64,000 bases of DNA. It comes from Nilaparvata lugens (lineage: Eukaryota > Arthropoda > Insecta > Hemiptera > Delphacidae). The stretch is taken from assembly GCF_014356525.2 (NCBI RefSeq), contig NC_052518.1, positions 35,415,705 through 35,479,704 of the forward strand, read 5' to 3'. Both the position numbers and the translations under genes were made by a program. Positions 12,055 to 23,289 of this stretch are shown piece by piece. The stretch's first letter is position 1. Each line of letters begins with the position of its first letter. The notes under the pieces were generated by a model. The model saw only the letters and a program-made list of their open reading frames with translations. It ran no database searches and was not told the origin of the DNA.

Positions 12055-12991
12055 TTGAGATTGATTGCTTTTTTTCTTCTTCCAGAGAGAGAGATAGATG
12101 GATAGATATTTTTCAATTGTTACTAGGCTTGTCGCCTATGGTAACATGGTTACAATAATAATTACAGTTTTACAAATTATCTTAAAGAGAGAGAGAGAGA
12201 GAGAGGAGAGGAAAGAAGAAGAAAAAACAAGAAAGAAACGAATGATGGGAGAGTGAGTGAGTGTGAGGGAGTGCAAAAGCAATATGCAAAAACAGTGTGT
12301 GAGAGCCAAAGTAGCATTCGAGATGGCTGTTGCCAACATTGCAACAATAATTCCCCATGGATTCCTCCAGTTGCGCCTCAGTCTGGCTAAACTTGAGCGT
12401 CGGTCTGGCTAAACCCGCAAATCAAAGTTGCTCTCAACCAAGAGATGACCGACGGCTAAACTCTATCTCAGCAAACCGATTTTTTAGATGAGACCAAAGT
12501 TGCGCTAGACCAACGTTGCGCCGGGGTTAGCCAGACCCGATCTCAGCAATCGCCCCTAAAAATTCACTTAAACAGAAAAATATTCAGAGAGCACAAAATT
12601 AGAACACACAGCCAGCCATCATTTTTAGAGAAGAAGGAAGCCTCCTAGCAAAGAGCAAAAGACACCTCAAACCAGTGACGACTTCATGGACACGTCACCA
12701 AAAAATTATAAATTACAAGTTTAGAATTCACATTTTACATTTGTTCTCAATAAAACTTTATTTTGAAACTGTTATTTTAAATTTATATATCATCTCTATT
12801 TAAATAATCCATTTATCTGTTAATTCTGTCAACTCAGCCTCGGTGACACCATGGAACATGCAACACAATCATTTACGATAAATTCTCAGTCAAAAAGTTG
12901 TCCGTATATCGATTACTCTGATATTTACTATGAAGTTTTATAGATCTCGAATTAAAGATTCGATTCCAATCGAAAAAAATGTAATATTACA
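9484..12991 (-). repeat. 5' LTR (left copy) split by a 2.7-kb insertion
   Basis: Removing 9,850-12,559 restores a ~798-bp LTR matching 4,271-5,069. The uninterrupted junction is visible at about 4,646 in the outer LTR. Confidence 0.85.
9850..12556 (+). mobile_element. 2.7-kb DNA element, TAA target duplication (Harbinger-like)
   Basis: The ends are GAGGCGATTGCTGAGATCGGG and the complement of GGGGCGATTGCTGAGATCGGG. TAA repeats flank it (9,847-9,849; 12,557-12,559), and the unfilled LTR at ~4,646 has a single TAA. A 3-bp T-W-A duplication is typical of PIF/Harbinger-type elements. Both subterminal zones carry many copies of a TTGCTGAG-centred motif (9,858-10,120 and around 12,475-12,545), perhaps transposase binding sites. 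The interior has (GA)n microsatellites near 12,020-12,210 but no transposase ORF, so it is non-autonomous. The tandem terminal motif is the best diagnostic for finding relatives. Confidence 0.75.
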
Positions 12992-13233
12992 ACTTGCACT
13001 TGTCCAAATTTCCACTCATTCAAAAACTGACATGATAATTCATATTCTCAACATTTTTAAACAATTCTATAATGGTACTATTTGATAACATTATAATTCT
13101 TTTAAATATATTTGAAGACAAACCTCTTCAAAGCATTAAAACATGAGAAAATCTGTCAATTCATCTGACAAATTCAAGCAGACAAATGCAATACAAGAGC
13201 TCAATGTATTCTATTATTGATATCATTCAGACT
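12915..13233. other. Single-copy spacer at the palindrome centre
   Basis: 319 bp present once. Its first ~77 bp are the terminal part of the inner LTR, the ACTT target duplication follows at 12,992, and the rest is pre-insertion flanking DNA. The right arm starts inside the LTR, so the inversion breakpoint falls in repeat DNA. Confidence 0.8.
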
Positions 13234-13591
13234 AATTGATATATGGACAACATTTTGACTGAGAATTTATCGTAAATGATTGTGTTGCATGTTCCATGGT
13301 GTCACCGAGGCTGAGTTGACAGAATTAACAGATAAATGGATTATCTAAATAGAGATGATATATAAATTTAAAATAACAGTTTCAAAATAAAGTTTTATTG
13401 AGAACAAATGTAAAATGTGAATTCTCAACTTGTAATTTATAATTTTTTGGTGATGTGTCCATGAAGTCGTCACTGGTTTGAGGTGTCTTTTGCTCTTTGC
13501 TAGGAGGCTTCCTTCTTCTCTAAAAATGATGGCTGGCTGTGTGTTCTAATTTTGTGCTCTCTGAATATTTTTCTGCTTAAGTGAATTTTTA

Positions 13592-14093
13592 GGGGCGATT
13601 GCTGAGATCGGGTCTGGCTAACCCCGGCGCAACGTTGGTCTAGCGCAACTTTGGTCTCATCTGAAAAATCGGTTTGCTGAGATAGAGTTTAGCCATCGGT
13701 CATCTCTTGGTCGAGAGCAACTTTGATCTGCGGGTTTAGCCAGACCGACGCTCAAGTTTAGCCAGACTGAGGCGCAACTGGAGGAATCCACGGGGAATTA
13801 CTGTTGCAATGTTGGCAACAGCCATCTCGAATGCTACTTTGGCTCTCACACACTGTCTTTGCATATTGCTTTTGCACTCCCTCACACTCACTCACTCTCC
13901 CATCATTCGTTTCTTTCTTGTTTTTTCTTCTTCTTTCCTCTCCTCTCTCTCTCTCTCTCTCTTTAAGATAATTTGTAAAACTGTAATTATTATTGTAACC
14001 ATGTTACCATAGGCAACAAGCCTAGTAACAATTGAAAAATATCTATCTATCTATCTCTCTCTCTGGAAGAAGAAAAAAAGCAATCAATCTCAA

Positions 14094-14129
<36 letters not shown>

Positions 14130-16290
14130 TTCCCCCTCTTACTCCCATTTTCTCTCTTTTTCAGTCTCTTCAGTCTCGATCCTTTCTTGACCGTCATCAT
14201 AATGATCATCTGCGATAAGATAATCTTCTAAACTATTTCAAATGTCGTTATACAGTGAACACATGAACAACTCCTCACCTTTTTGGTGTTCATTTGCAAC
14301 TCATTTTCATTTATTTCAAAAATTTATTTTTTTACTAGCGTATTGTCCAGCTAGGAATTTAATGTAATATTTTTTATTGCTAAAAAATAATAACTATCGC
14401 CACAACACTATGTACAATGCGACATGATGCTGAACTACTCACATAAATCGCCAGTCTCTCTGTGGACTGGCACCAGCAAAAAATTTGAGAGCAATCAGCA
14501 CTTCTCTTTAATTTTAAATTCGGACACCGCACTGGCCGAATTGAGGTATTGGTTCGTAATAATCCATTATTCACTACATCCACTCACAAAATCACTTCCA
14601 CAGCAAGGATCACGCAAACGAAGTGTCGCTCATCACGGTCTGGACTCAACTTAATAGTTCAATTATGCAATGCAGACTATTCCTGCATCCCGTGATGATG
14701 CAAGCAAATGCAGCTGCCTCCAATTAGCAATACTCAACCCCACATAGATATCATCATCTCACACTCTCCTACAATTACAACATATTTAATACAGTTCTCC
14801 TTCATTACTGATGTAGGTACAGTTCCATATTATGTTCAAACCAATTATATCCATTTAATCAATACTAATTAATTGATACTATCATAGCCCAGATTTGTAG
14901 AAGGTAATCGACCACTGATAGAAATTGAGTCAAAGGAATTGGCTTCCAATTTAATATTTTTTCAGACATTGTCTTAACCAAAAAATATTTAATATAAGTG
15001 TTGAGAGAATGATGATAGAATTATGGGCTACACAGTGAATGGGCTAGTGTGTACTGCCAGAGACAGATGAATAGATAACTTTCAAACAGTATCTTTACTC
15101 TATGGAACTGCGTATAGCAAATACTTCAGAAAGATCTTTTTGAAGTAAGTCAGTTTTGTTTTTACCATCTTCCACAATTGAAAGTTCAATATAAAATGTA
15201 TTGATAATTGTTCATTCAGTTTCATGCATGAATATGAATAGATCATGTATGTGAATCAGTTCATGTGATTGAAACGTAGTTCCCTTAACCAATGCTCCAG
15301 CACCTTTTTTTTAGTATGGTACCCACAAAATGTTCCAGTTATTCTATGATTAAAGAGTAGTTTACTCCGGGGACAGGAGGATATACAAATCTCCAGTAAT
15401 ATCTGGGAACATGGATATATCCCTCCCCCAAATATATTTTTTTGCACTTGAGTAAGAATCATGAAAATCATAGGTTTGAAGACTATAACTTTGAAACAAT
15501 TGAATGACTAATAAAATTATATTTCCATTCTATTTGATATATGAACTGAAATATTATAGGCCCATGATTCATTATTTTCTATGAAAAATTGAATAATAAT
15601 AAGCCCACTGAACATAAAGGAACTTCATTATTAGGATATAGATTTTCTAGTAGAAATTGCTTGAAATCACACCAAATTGAGGGTACTTTTCTAAAATTTT
15701 CTGGGGGAGGCCCCTCGGACAACCTTCTCGTGAGAGGTAAAGAATTTTCTTGTTGTTTGAAGGTGTTTTCATTTTCACTCTCTTATGTTATAATATTTTA
15801 CAAATCAGTAGAAAAACATTTCAAATATATGACTTTATGGGTAATGAAATTGTTCAGAATTCGAAGACGAACCCCAATTTGACACTGGTTTTTGATAAAA
15901 TCGAAACAATAGCAAGTTAATAGCTTAATCCCGAACTTAAACCTGCCTCCTAGCAGGTCTAAGTTGGAGTCTAAAATCAGCATTTTTGCTCCCGAGATTA
16001 TCACATTTTAGCCTGATCCCGATCTCAGCAATCCACCGAGATTATCTTTTAAACCCGAGTTGATCTACGCTTGAACTCAGCAATCCACCGAGATTAATTT
16101 TTAGCCTAGACTGGAACTCAGCAAACCGATTTTTAGACCGCAGGTTTTTCCCTGTGATAATTGCCGGTCGGCCAACTTTTGCGCTCGAGCGTGGTTAATC
16201 CCGAACTCAGCAAACCGATTTTTGATCTGCGGCTCAAAAACCGGTTTTTAGCCGAGCGCAAGAGATAATCCCGATCTCAGCAATCGCCCC
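13592..16290 (-). mobile_element. Second copy of the 2.7-kb TAA element
   Basis: Reverse complement of 9,850-12,556, with TTA at both flanks (13,589-13,591; 16,291-16,293). It differs from the left-arm copy by substitutions and indels, such as a different (GA)n length. It was duplicated with the arm and did not insert independently. Confidence 0.8.
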
Positions 16291-16847
16291 TTAATGTTTT
16301 AAATTAAGTTTTGAACAGTTTATAGTGTTCTATTTTTGTCTATAATTATTTCTTGTGTTTACAAGCCTATAGCCATTGTTTTTTCAACTACATAAGTGGA
16401 TAAGTATTTAGCTCGTAATGATTTTAGATGCTTAAGTGTGTAAAGTATTGTTCTTTGTGGATTTGTGTAGTATATTGCCAAAATTCTTCTGAAGATTATA
16501 AGTTGGTTTGCTCTGAAAACTGGATTTCTCATTCATAGGCGATAGATCCATTCATAGTTTATCAAGAATCTATTACGTTGGAGCCGATAACTTTCCTTAG
16601 GTTAATAGGTGAAAAATAGCTATCCAACCGATTTAGGAGAAATTGGTAGCACGGCAAATGTTACCCCTGTGGTGGGACCGAATTACAAAATAAATATGTC
16701 CCAAATGGTACACCATGAAATCCCTGGTTATAAAAAATTATTGGTAGGATAGATGTCTTGATGGGTTATGAATGGTATACTGCTGAATGGGAGGTCAGTT
16801 CTGGAGTGGTCAAGTTTCAATGAATAGATATCAGTGCATATTACAAA

Positions 16848-17594
16848 ATGGCAAACATTAAAAATGATCTGAATCTTATAGCATTCTTAACACAAAAGTT
16901 TGATGAGCAAAATGCTAAGTTTGATGATTTGAAACAATATCAAAGTGCTAGGTTTGATGATATGAAGCAAGAATTTGCTAGCATTAGACTAGAGCAGGTT
17001 AGTATGAACCTTCTATTGAAAGATGCACATGAGACATTGATTGATAGTCATGAAGATGAAGGCAGATTGAAGCAGGATGATAGTAGTGTTGAGATACAAG
17101 ATCAATTAGTTCAAGTTTCAGATAATGTAGGCCTAGTTAATGTTATTGAAAAAGTAAATCCTAGTGAGATAGTGGAATTGAGTAATGTAGTAGGTAGGGA
17201 GTTGTCTTTATTGAAAATCAACAGTAAAGAAAGTAGTATTGCCAAATTGAAAGTTAGGAAAACAGTAAATAAAGTCAATATTTACATGAGACAGGTTTCT
17301 GTAGAGGTTAGGAACAATGTAAACAAAATGAATCTTGCTTTGAATCAAGTTGATGAATTCAACTTTCAACTGAAAATTGAAAAGCATTATCTAGTGAACA
17401 TGACTGACTTTTGTAAGCAAAATGGCTTTATTGGAACAAATGAACCCATGAATAAAATCATGTTCTTGAAGAAAACAAAGCACAAAGTCTCCATTGATGT
17501 ATTAGTATTCAAAGGTTGTTTCAAGTTGCTTACTTACAAGATGATGACAGTGAATCACATGATGAAAGGGTATTCCCCAGCACACAATGATTAG
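16848..17594 (+). CDS. Gag-like coiled-coil protein (right-arm copy)
   Basis: 248 codons. Same organisation as the left-arm ORF: a coiled coil built on F-D-D-x-K blocks, an acidic centre and a basic C-terminus. It starts 162 nt after the PBS (16,670-16,686). A four-residue in-frame loss near residue ~185 and scattered replacements distinguish it from the left copy. The surviving frame suggests the inversion is recent or the ORF has been under some constraint. Confidence 0.5.
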   Translation: MANIKNDLNLIAFLTQKFDEQNAKFDDLKQYQSARFDDMKQEFASIRLEQVSMNLLLKDAHETLIDSHEDEGRLKQDDSSVEIQDQLVQVSDNVGLVNVIEKVNPSEIVELSNVVGRELSLLKINSKESSIAKLKVRKTVNKVNIYMRQVSVEVRNNVNKMNLALNQVDEFNFQLKIEKHYLVNMTDFCKQNGFIGTNEPMNKIMFLKKTKHKVSIDVLVFKGCFKLLTYKMMTVNHMMKGYSPAHND

Positions 17595-18286
17595 GAATCC
17601 TGTGTCATGCCGGGATTCAGAATAGCATAATTGCTATGCAGTGTATGGTAAGAGTCCATAATTGTGTCTTTTTTCTTTCCTGTAGCCTATTTTTCTTGGC
17701 CCTTAATCTTTTCAAATTTCGATTCTTTCCTGTCTTTGTGTAATGTTCAGTAAAATTCTTCTATGATGCATATCTTAACCAATCTTGTCCATAGTCATTT
17801 AAATTTGTATTTTTCTGAAATAATTTTGGAAGTTAAAATAGTAGCTTATTTTCCTAATCTTTAAATTGTTGATAAAACTTAACTTTTCTAAAATCTATCC
17901 ATTGTAGTGTAAATAATTGTTTGCTTGCGGTATATTTTTTCATCATGTATTACATATTTTAATTATGTCTATTTTTCTTGTCAAGTATCATGTTAGGTAA
18001 TTAGGTTTTTCAGAGCAAATTATGTCCCATGTTCTCATCTTTCATTGCATATCGTGCCATAAGCCATATGTAATTAGGTTATAGTTTTCTTCTGGGCTTT
18101 TAACCCATTTTACATTTTATATATATATTTTTTTTGCTGTCCAATACTTTGGATTTTTGGTAGACAAGTAGGTGTGATTCTTTTAGAGGTGTGGGCGTGA
18201 ACCACATATGGCTGGACTCGATTATCTGACCTACTTGTTTGCGATATAAAAACTTTAAGACTGCAACATCAAATGTTTGTAAAAAC

Positions 18287-18292
18287 TTTTGC
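18287..18292. other. Polinton A target duplication, left (TTTTGC)
   Basis: TTTTGC directly precedes the element start AGTAGAGATAAT. The same hexamer follows the element at 32,536-32,541. The empty site in the other arm (7,831-7,850, minus strand) has one copy. Confidence 0.9.
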
Positions 18293-19430
18293 AGTAGAGA
18301 TAATCTAAGATTTTGGACTGACTTTTTTGCTCGAAATCCCCTCCCCCCTCTCCCCCCTCGTCCATCCCTCCTCCCCTTCCCCCCGCCTGTAGGGTGAGGG
18401 GTGTTCTAAAAATAGATTTCCCCTTCCCCAAGCCCAGTGGAGGTGAGGGGGATGAAAAGAGAGAGAGATATATCTTTCTCTCTCTCTCTTTCTAAAAATA
18501 GATTTCCCCTTCCCCTTGCCCAGTGGAGGTGAGGGGGATGAAAAGAGAGAGAGATATATCTTTCTCTCTCTCTTTCTAAAAATAGATTTCCCCTTCCCCT
18601 TGCCCAGTGGCGGTGAGGGGGATGAAAAGAGAGAGATATCTCTCTCTCTCTCTCTCCTTGCCCAGGTGAGGGAAAAAAAATTTCCTTTTTAGGAGGAAAA
18701 ATTCCCTCTCCATAGTGACAGATTGAAGTGAATCCATATTTCTACATCTAATGCTATACTGACAGATTGAGGTGAATGCTAGATGAGGGAAAAAAATCTC
18801 TTTGAGAGGGAAAAATTCTCTACTGTCAAATTAAAGTGAATCCATATTTCTACATCTAATGCTATACTGACAGATTGAAGTGAATCCATATTTCTACATC
18901 TAATGCTATACTGACAGATTGAAGTGAATCCATTTCGCTCTAATGCTATACTATGATGCCAGACTCACTTTGAGAAATTCCCTTGGTGTTAGATTAAAGT
19001 GAATTCATATTTCTACATCTAATGCTATACTGACAGATTGAAGTGAATCCATTTCGCTCTAATGATATACTACGATGACGGGCTCAAGAGAGAGAGGAGG
19101 ATACGGCCCCCCTCGCTTCTCACAACCAGCAGACGGATCTGCTTTCTCCTTCTTTTACTTGTGGCATCTCTTTCCCGCACCTTTCTTTATTACGAAAGGC
19201 GAGTAAAGGAGATAAGGATCAAGTTCCATTTTGATCGACCGTTCCTATACTGTCAGATTAAAGTGAAACGTTTCTCTCTGACCAGCATTACGGAAGGCGA
19301 GTAAAGGAGATAAGGATCAAGTTCCATTTTGATCGACCGTTCCTATACTGTCAGATTAAAGTGAAACGTTTCTCTCTGAGCAGCATTACGAAAGGTGAGT
19401 AAGGAAGAATGTTATACTAGCGAATTTAGT
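18293..19430 (+). repeat. Left TIR and subterminal repeats of Polinton A
   Basis: Starts AGTAGAGATAAT, then the block ttggactgacttttttgctc shared with both TIRs of Polinton B. A polypyrimidine tract and several ~60-bp GATATATC/CTCTCT units follow. From ~18,700 there are repeats of the type 'gacagattgaagtgaatcc'. A ~95-bp direct duplication (about 19,190-19,290 and 19,285-19,389) lies next to the first gene. No coding sequence is supported here. Confidence 0.75.
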
Positions 19431-19655
19431 ATAAGTTCTATAATAGGTCATATTTATGCTTGCTTTCCAACTGACAGTCAAGAGTTCAATCAAACTGATT
19501 ATGAATGTGTAAAAAATTGAGCTCTTTTGCTGTACAAACATGGCAGTCGTTTTTTTTAAAGTGATTTCTCCGACAATATGTAAGTATAATTGGAATGTGC
19601 TAGCATATCCAAAAATACTTACAAATTCTCAGACCTATTTTACTCGGGACGGAAC

Positions 19656-19979
19656 TCAACGTCTATAGTTACCATGAAACTGCCTTAAGAAGATACGATT
19701 TCCGCTCACATTTAATTGCCATGAACGAGAATTAAAACTTCTGATGTTATTCTCATTCAAAACCACTGAATATTCTTTCGGCAACTTGATAGTATGTTTA
19801 AAGTCGGCTTCACTATCAATATCGATGATTTTAAGGTGAATTTCACCATTATCGGCAAATGTTACCTTTGTTACCACAAACCAATCATAGGCATAAAATT
19901 CAAAACCCCAATCAACTACTGGATTTGCTTCTACAGACAACTCATTGAAACTTGTGCAGTCAAAATAGTTAGACATCAT
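19656..19979 (-). CDS. Unrecognised 107-aa Polinton protein
   Basis: 107 codons from ATG-ATG at 19,979. Acidic, aromatic N-terminus (M-M-S-N-Y-F-D-C), beta-rich middle and a basic C-terminus (R-Q-F-H-G-N-Y-R-R). No signal or membrane segment. It is the gene nearest the integrase-side TIR. Polinton B retains only its first ~32 codons (60,539-60,633), so it is dispensable for mobility or is lost in decay. The size and lack of cysteines fit a small single-domain protein. Function unknown. Confidence 0.55.
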   Translation of the reverse strand: MMSNYFDCTSFNELSVEANPVVDWGFEFYAYDWFVVTKVTFADNGEIHLKIIDIDSEADFKHTIKLPKEYSVVLNENNIRSFNSRSWQLNVSGNRIFLRQFHGNYRR

Positions 19980-20149
19980 GTTGTCACTTCACCTGTTTAG
20001 AGTAAAGTGACGCGTGCATTCGCTCGCGTGTGCCTCATCTAGTCACATCTGCTCTGCTCCCTGTGAGGTCCCTTTCTAAGCTCGATAACTCCTGCACCGA
20101 AAACCGTTACATGAAAAAATGTCTAAATCGATTTATGTGACAAGTGTTT

Positions 20150-20580
20150 AGTCATTAAAGCTACTTCACTCTCTCTCACACATCCTTTAGAAGATTTATT
20201 GATATACTCAAAAATGTCTAGGGTGTGAAATTTGAAACTATAGGTGTTAAAAGTTCACTCTCTCACACATCCTTTTAGAAGATTTATCGATATACTCAAA
20301 AATGTCTAGGGTGTGAAATTTGAAACTATAGGTGTTCACTCTCTCACACATCCTTTTAGAAGATTTATCGATATACTCAAAAATGTCTAGACTGAAATTT
20401 GAAACTATAGGTGTTCACTCTCTCACACATCCTTTTAGAAGATTTATCGATATACTCAAAAATGTCTAGACTGAAATTTGAAACTATAGGTCTGTACTTC
20501 TCTCTCTCACACAAGTGTTTATACAATCAATCACACTCGTCTAGACTGAAACAACATATCGTTCACTCTCTCTCACACAA
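20150..20580. repeat. Subterminal tandem repeats (ctctctcacaca units)
   Basis: Four to five copies of a ~70-110-bp unit containing 'cactctctcacacatcctt', a TTTATCGATATA-like core and 'gtctagggtgtgaaatttg'. The homologous array in Polinton B is at ~59,780-60,420 with a different unit number. They lie between the 107-aa gene and the coiled-coil gene, downstream of the latter. Confidence 0.75.
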
Positions 20581-20589
20581 CTCATGATT

Positions 20590-21621
20590 TTATGTTTTCG
20601 GGCCCAATATAAAGTCTTTATATTTGACCAAATCCATTTTTTCTGTAATAATTTGCACTACCTGATTTTCTGTAAGGTTATGTTGTTTTGCCTCAATCCA
20701 ATTCATATGGAAAGACACCTCGGCATATTTTGATACAATGTCAAATGCGATTCTGTGGATGAATAAACTTAGGTAGTCAATGAATGGAGCCGAACATTGC
20801 AGTCTCATGACAGTACCCTCTTCCGAATTTTTAATTGCCTCAGCTATTTCATCACGAACGCTTTTCACAGCGACTCCCATCTCGTTTTTCTTAATAAAAT
20901 CTCCAATATCATTTTTAGTTGCATATTTTTCTGCAATTTGATTAATTAGAATAGCAATAGCATCTTTTGTAATAAACTGCTCAATACCCTCCATAATATT
21001 AGCTTTTATTGCACTCACCATTTCAGATAATCGTTTTTCAAACTCTTCCTTTGTTAATGAAGAACTAATCAATTTCTGCAAAGTAGATTCTAAATATTGC
21101 TTATCAATTGCTGATGGCTGTGTTTCATTTACTTTAGTAAAAATTTCTGTACTAAGTTGTTTCAATTTAGTATTGAGATAGTTTCTGTCCAGCACCTCCA
21201 AATTCTTAATTTTATCTGATACGGCTTTTAATTTTTCATCTAAATAACCCTTATCAACTTTATCGTTGTAAATACTGAGCAACTGAGATGAAAAGCTGTC
21301 TGTTAAAGTTTTCATTTCTCCTAATGCACTCTCTAGAGTTTGAGTTCTCTCTCCAATAGCTTTATCGATATTAGCACTGAAATTTTGTAATGTACTTAGA
21401 ATATGTTCTCTTTCAATTATGCTCACTCCAATATTCTTTGTATTTTCTGAAACGAGTTTGGTTATTTGCGAATCTAAATAAAATTTCACAGCTTCGCTGA
21501 TTCCTTGTTGATTTATCGATTCGATTATCTTCTGTGTTATCGAGTCAATATCACACGTAAGATTAGCAAGAGCTCCGCTAGCACTACCCGTATCAATTCG
21601 TCCGAATCGATGTAGAGTCAT
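20590..21621 (-). CDS. Coiled-coil Polinton protein, putative fibre-like
   Basis: 343 codons. I start it at the ATG MTLHRFGRID (21,621), because the only upstream start is a TTG. Residues ~25-270 are long amphipathic helices rich in Lys/Glu/Ile/Leu with repeated Y-L-[DEN]-x-K/T-L modules (D-K-x-Y-L-x-x-x-L-K), as in trimeric coiled-coil stalks. A compact C-terminal region (~280-343) has Trp and Cys and ends D-F-I-L-G-P-K-T. No transmembrane segment. It lies directly downstream of the DUF8207-like gene and is the last gene of the integrase-ATPase transcription block. A structural or fibre role is inferred from shape only. The copy in Polinton B is ~93% similar by eye and intact. Confidence 0.6.
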   Translation of the reverse strand: MTLHRFGRIDTGSASGALANLTCDIDSITQKIIESINQQGISEAVKFYLDSQITKLVSENTKNIGVSIIEREHILSTLQNFSANIDKAIGERTQTLESALGEMKTLTDSFSSQLLSIYNDKVDKGYLDEKLKAVSDKIKNLEVLDRNYLNTKLKQLSTEIFTKVNETQPSAIDKQYLESTLQKLISSSLTKEEFEKRLSEMVSAIKANIMEGIEQFITKDAIAILINQIAEKYATKNDIGDFIKKNEMGVAVKSVRDEIAEAIKNSEEGTVMRLQCSAPFIDYLSLFIHRIAFDIVSKYAEVSFHMNWIEAKQHNLTENQVVQIITEKMDLVKYKDFILGPKT

Positions 21622-21628
21622 CGTGACA

Positions 21629-22545
21629 CTAAACAATTAATTTTGCTTCTTTTAGCTCTTCAATTATAGACGCGATCTCCACATCATGCCCACTGTTCCC
21701 ACTAGCTTTTGAGGAATAGAGTAAATTTAACCTTTCCACTAATTCGTCAAAATTATCAAAGTATTGATAAATTCTATCATGAGAATTATTTTTTGCAAAT
21801 TTCAATAAACCCCAACCCTTCTTTTTACTAATTTTTTACTGGGAAATAACTTTTGAATCATTTGCGATTTAATTCCCTGATTTTGTTTAACATAGCCTCT
21901 TCGATCTAAATGTATACCTGTAAGTGTTAAGATTTTTTTATACTTATCCAGATCTCTCTGATTATAAAGATTTGAGTTTGGTCTCGCACTGAATAATAAC
22001 TCAAGTAGACCGTGTGTTAATCGAAATCTTTCACTATCAATATCTATATAACCGTTATCGAATATTACTTGCTGATTTCCAATATAATACACGTCATCTT
22101 TAGAATTATATGAAATTCCATAACTGATTGAATTATTCACTTTTTCCGCATGAAACGTTTTTAGATATTGTGACAGCACATCATCATTTCTGCTAGAACC
22201 AAGTAAACTGTTTTCAAATTTAGTCAAGCTTAAAAAATTGTCTGTTGAACTCTCATAACTCTGTTCATCCCCCTCCTCATTATCATCAATATCCATACTC
22301 TCTTGTTCCTCTTTTACTTCTTCCTTTTTTGGTTTTACACCAGAGTGTGAGAATTTGTTTTTTCCCAGTTCAATTATGGGCTCTATCAACAGGGAGAGCG
22401 TTTTCCTATTATATTCCTCCAATCGCTTTTCAAAATTGACTAAGCTTTTATGCTTCTCTCTAATTACTTTTCTCAATTTCTTAATCTTTTCGATTAAACC
22501 AACGTTCTTTCTATTCAGCTTCCTGCTGCGTGTTTTAGACAACAT
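21629..22545 (-). pseudogene. DUF8207-like gene, frameshifted in Polinton A
   Basis: N-terminal basic coiled coil (residues ~1-65), an acidic linker (E-E-Q-E-S-M-D-I-D-D), then a globular domain with G-I-S-Y-N-S-K-D-D-V-Y-Y and T-H-G-L-L-E-L-L-F-S-A-R-P. I associate this with the insect DUF8207 family from memory of its conserved L-L-F-S/L-T-G-I-H pattern, not from a search. The frame breaks near 21,835 because this copy has one fewer A in an adenine run than Polinton B. The remaining ~65 codons continue in another frame to TAG at 21,629. It sits between ATPase and coiled-coil genes, nearly touching the latter. Confidence 0.6.
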
Positions 22546-22566
22546 GACTGCACAAAGAATTAATCT

Positions 22567-23259
22567 CTACTGAACGGTAAGAAACGTATCGAGCGAATCT
22601 CGGTACTTGCCGCTATTAATTCCACACTCGGTCATAATAGTTAGAAAATTATGAGGTTTACGATTCCAAACTGTATGACAAAGTTTAACGAAATCTTTAT
22701 AAGAAATATCTGCTCCAACATGATCTCTGTGAATTAATTTCAGACTCAATAAATCTACCTTGAAGATTATAATCATATTTGCGTTGTCCCTAGTGAAATG
22801 TTTCTGTGTAGCTCCATAACTCTGAATTAAATATGCAGTGTCAATATTACGATGTCGACCCATGGTAAAATATTCTCTTATTTGAGGTACGTGATTAAGT
22901 TGGAAGTCGTCGAATATGACAAGAGAAAATTGTAGAATTTTGTTGGGGTGAGGTATAGATTCCGAATTGCTGTTTATATGAAATTCAATACCCTTCATTT
23001 TTGAAAAGACTTTTCTCAAAAACAAGTACTTATCTTGATACTCGCTCTTCGTGTGCAAGTATATAGTTTTAAATCTCAACCCATTCTTTGAAAAAATTAA
23101 ATTAAATAGTAAATTGGTCTTGCCACAACCTGAAGAGCCTATTATAAGGATCCTTGCATTATGTGGTAATAACTTACCATTTTTACACCATGTTGGCATT
23201 TCTTTCTCTCTTATAACATTGTCGAAATTTACTATCGGGATATTACTCATGTTAGTCAT
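22567..23259 (-). CDS. A32/FtsK-HerA-like DNA packaging ATPase
   Basis: 230 codons from ATG at 23,259. Walker A GSSGCGKT at residues 41-48, Walker B L-V-I-F-D-D at 113-118 and a downstream Gln-rich sensor-like S-Y-G-A-T segment match the small virion-packaging ATPase of Polintons and NCLDV-type viruses. In that family the enzyme pumps DNA into a preformed capsid and needs capsid, protease and TIR-bearing DNA as partners. Polinton A keeps this gene intact although it has no capsid genes, so it could only act in trans. It follows the integrase in the same orientation with a ~480-bp AT-rich gap. Length is normal for Polinton ATPases. Confidence 0.88.
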   Translation of the reverse strand: MTNMSNIPIVNFDNVIREKEMPTWCKNGKLLPHNARILIIGSSGCGKTNLLFNLIFSKNGLRFKTIYLHTKSEYQDKYLFLRKVFSKMKGIEFHINSNSESIPHPNKILQFSLVIFDDFQLNHVPQIREYFTMGRHRNIDTAYLIQSYGATQKHFTRDNANMIIIFKVDLLSLKLIHRDHVGADISYKDFVKLCHTVWNRKPHNFLTIMTECGINSGKYRDSLDTFLTVQ

Positions 23260-23289
23260 GTGTACAGCATGTGATCTGATAAGGAACTA

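Larger units (their letters stand above)
4116..12914 (+). repeat. Left arm of an ~8.8-kb palindrome
   Basis: This arm is reproduced in reverse complement from 13,234 to 36,262, apart from the 14.2-kb Polinton A insertion there. The outer breakpoint is sharp: both sides share the sequence ending in ATTATTATGT and then diverge (left of 4,116; right of 36,262). The arms differ by scattered substitutions and small indels. For example, the gag-like ORF is 252 codons here and 248 there, and SNPs are spread throughout, so the copies are not identical. Confidence 0.9.
4271..12991 (-). mobile_element. Non-autonomous LTR retrotransposon, left copy
   Basis: Two direct repeats of ~799 bp (4,271-5,069 and 9,484-12,991, the latter interrupted by a 2.7-kb insertion) flank a 4.4-kb interior. 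LTR ends are TG...CA read on the minus strand. A purine tract (AAGAGGGGGGTATT on minus; 5,083-5,070) abuts the outer LTR. A candidate primer-binding site TGGTGGGACCGAATTAC (9,470-9,454 minus) lies 13 nt inside the inner LTR. The flanks ACTT (4,267-4,270) and ACTT (12,992-12,995) form a 4-bp target duplication. Element sense is minus: 5' LTR at the right, gag-like ORF next, 3' LTR at the left. No protease, reverse transcriptase or integrase is readable, so it is a LARD-like passenger that needs help from another element. Confidence 0.85.

Noticed and set aside
12136..12339. 67-codon Leu/Ser-rich ORF conserved in both arms (also 13,809-14,012)
   Set aside because: Lies in (GA)n sequence of the 2.7-kb element and is conserved only because the arm was duplicated.
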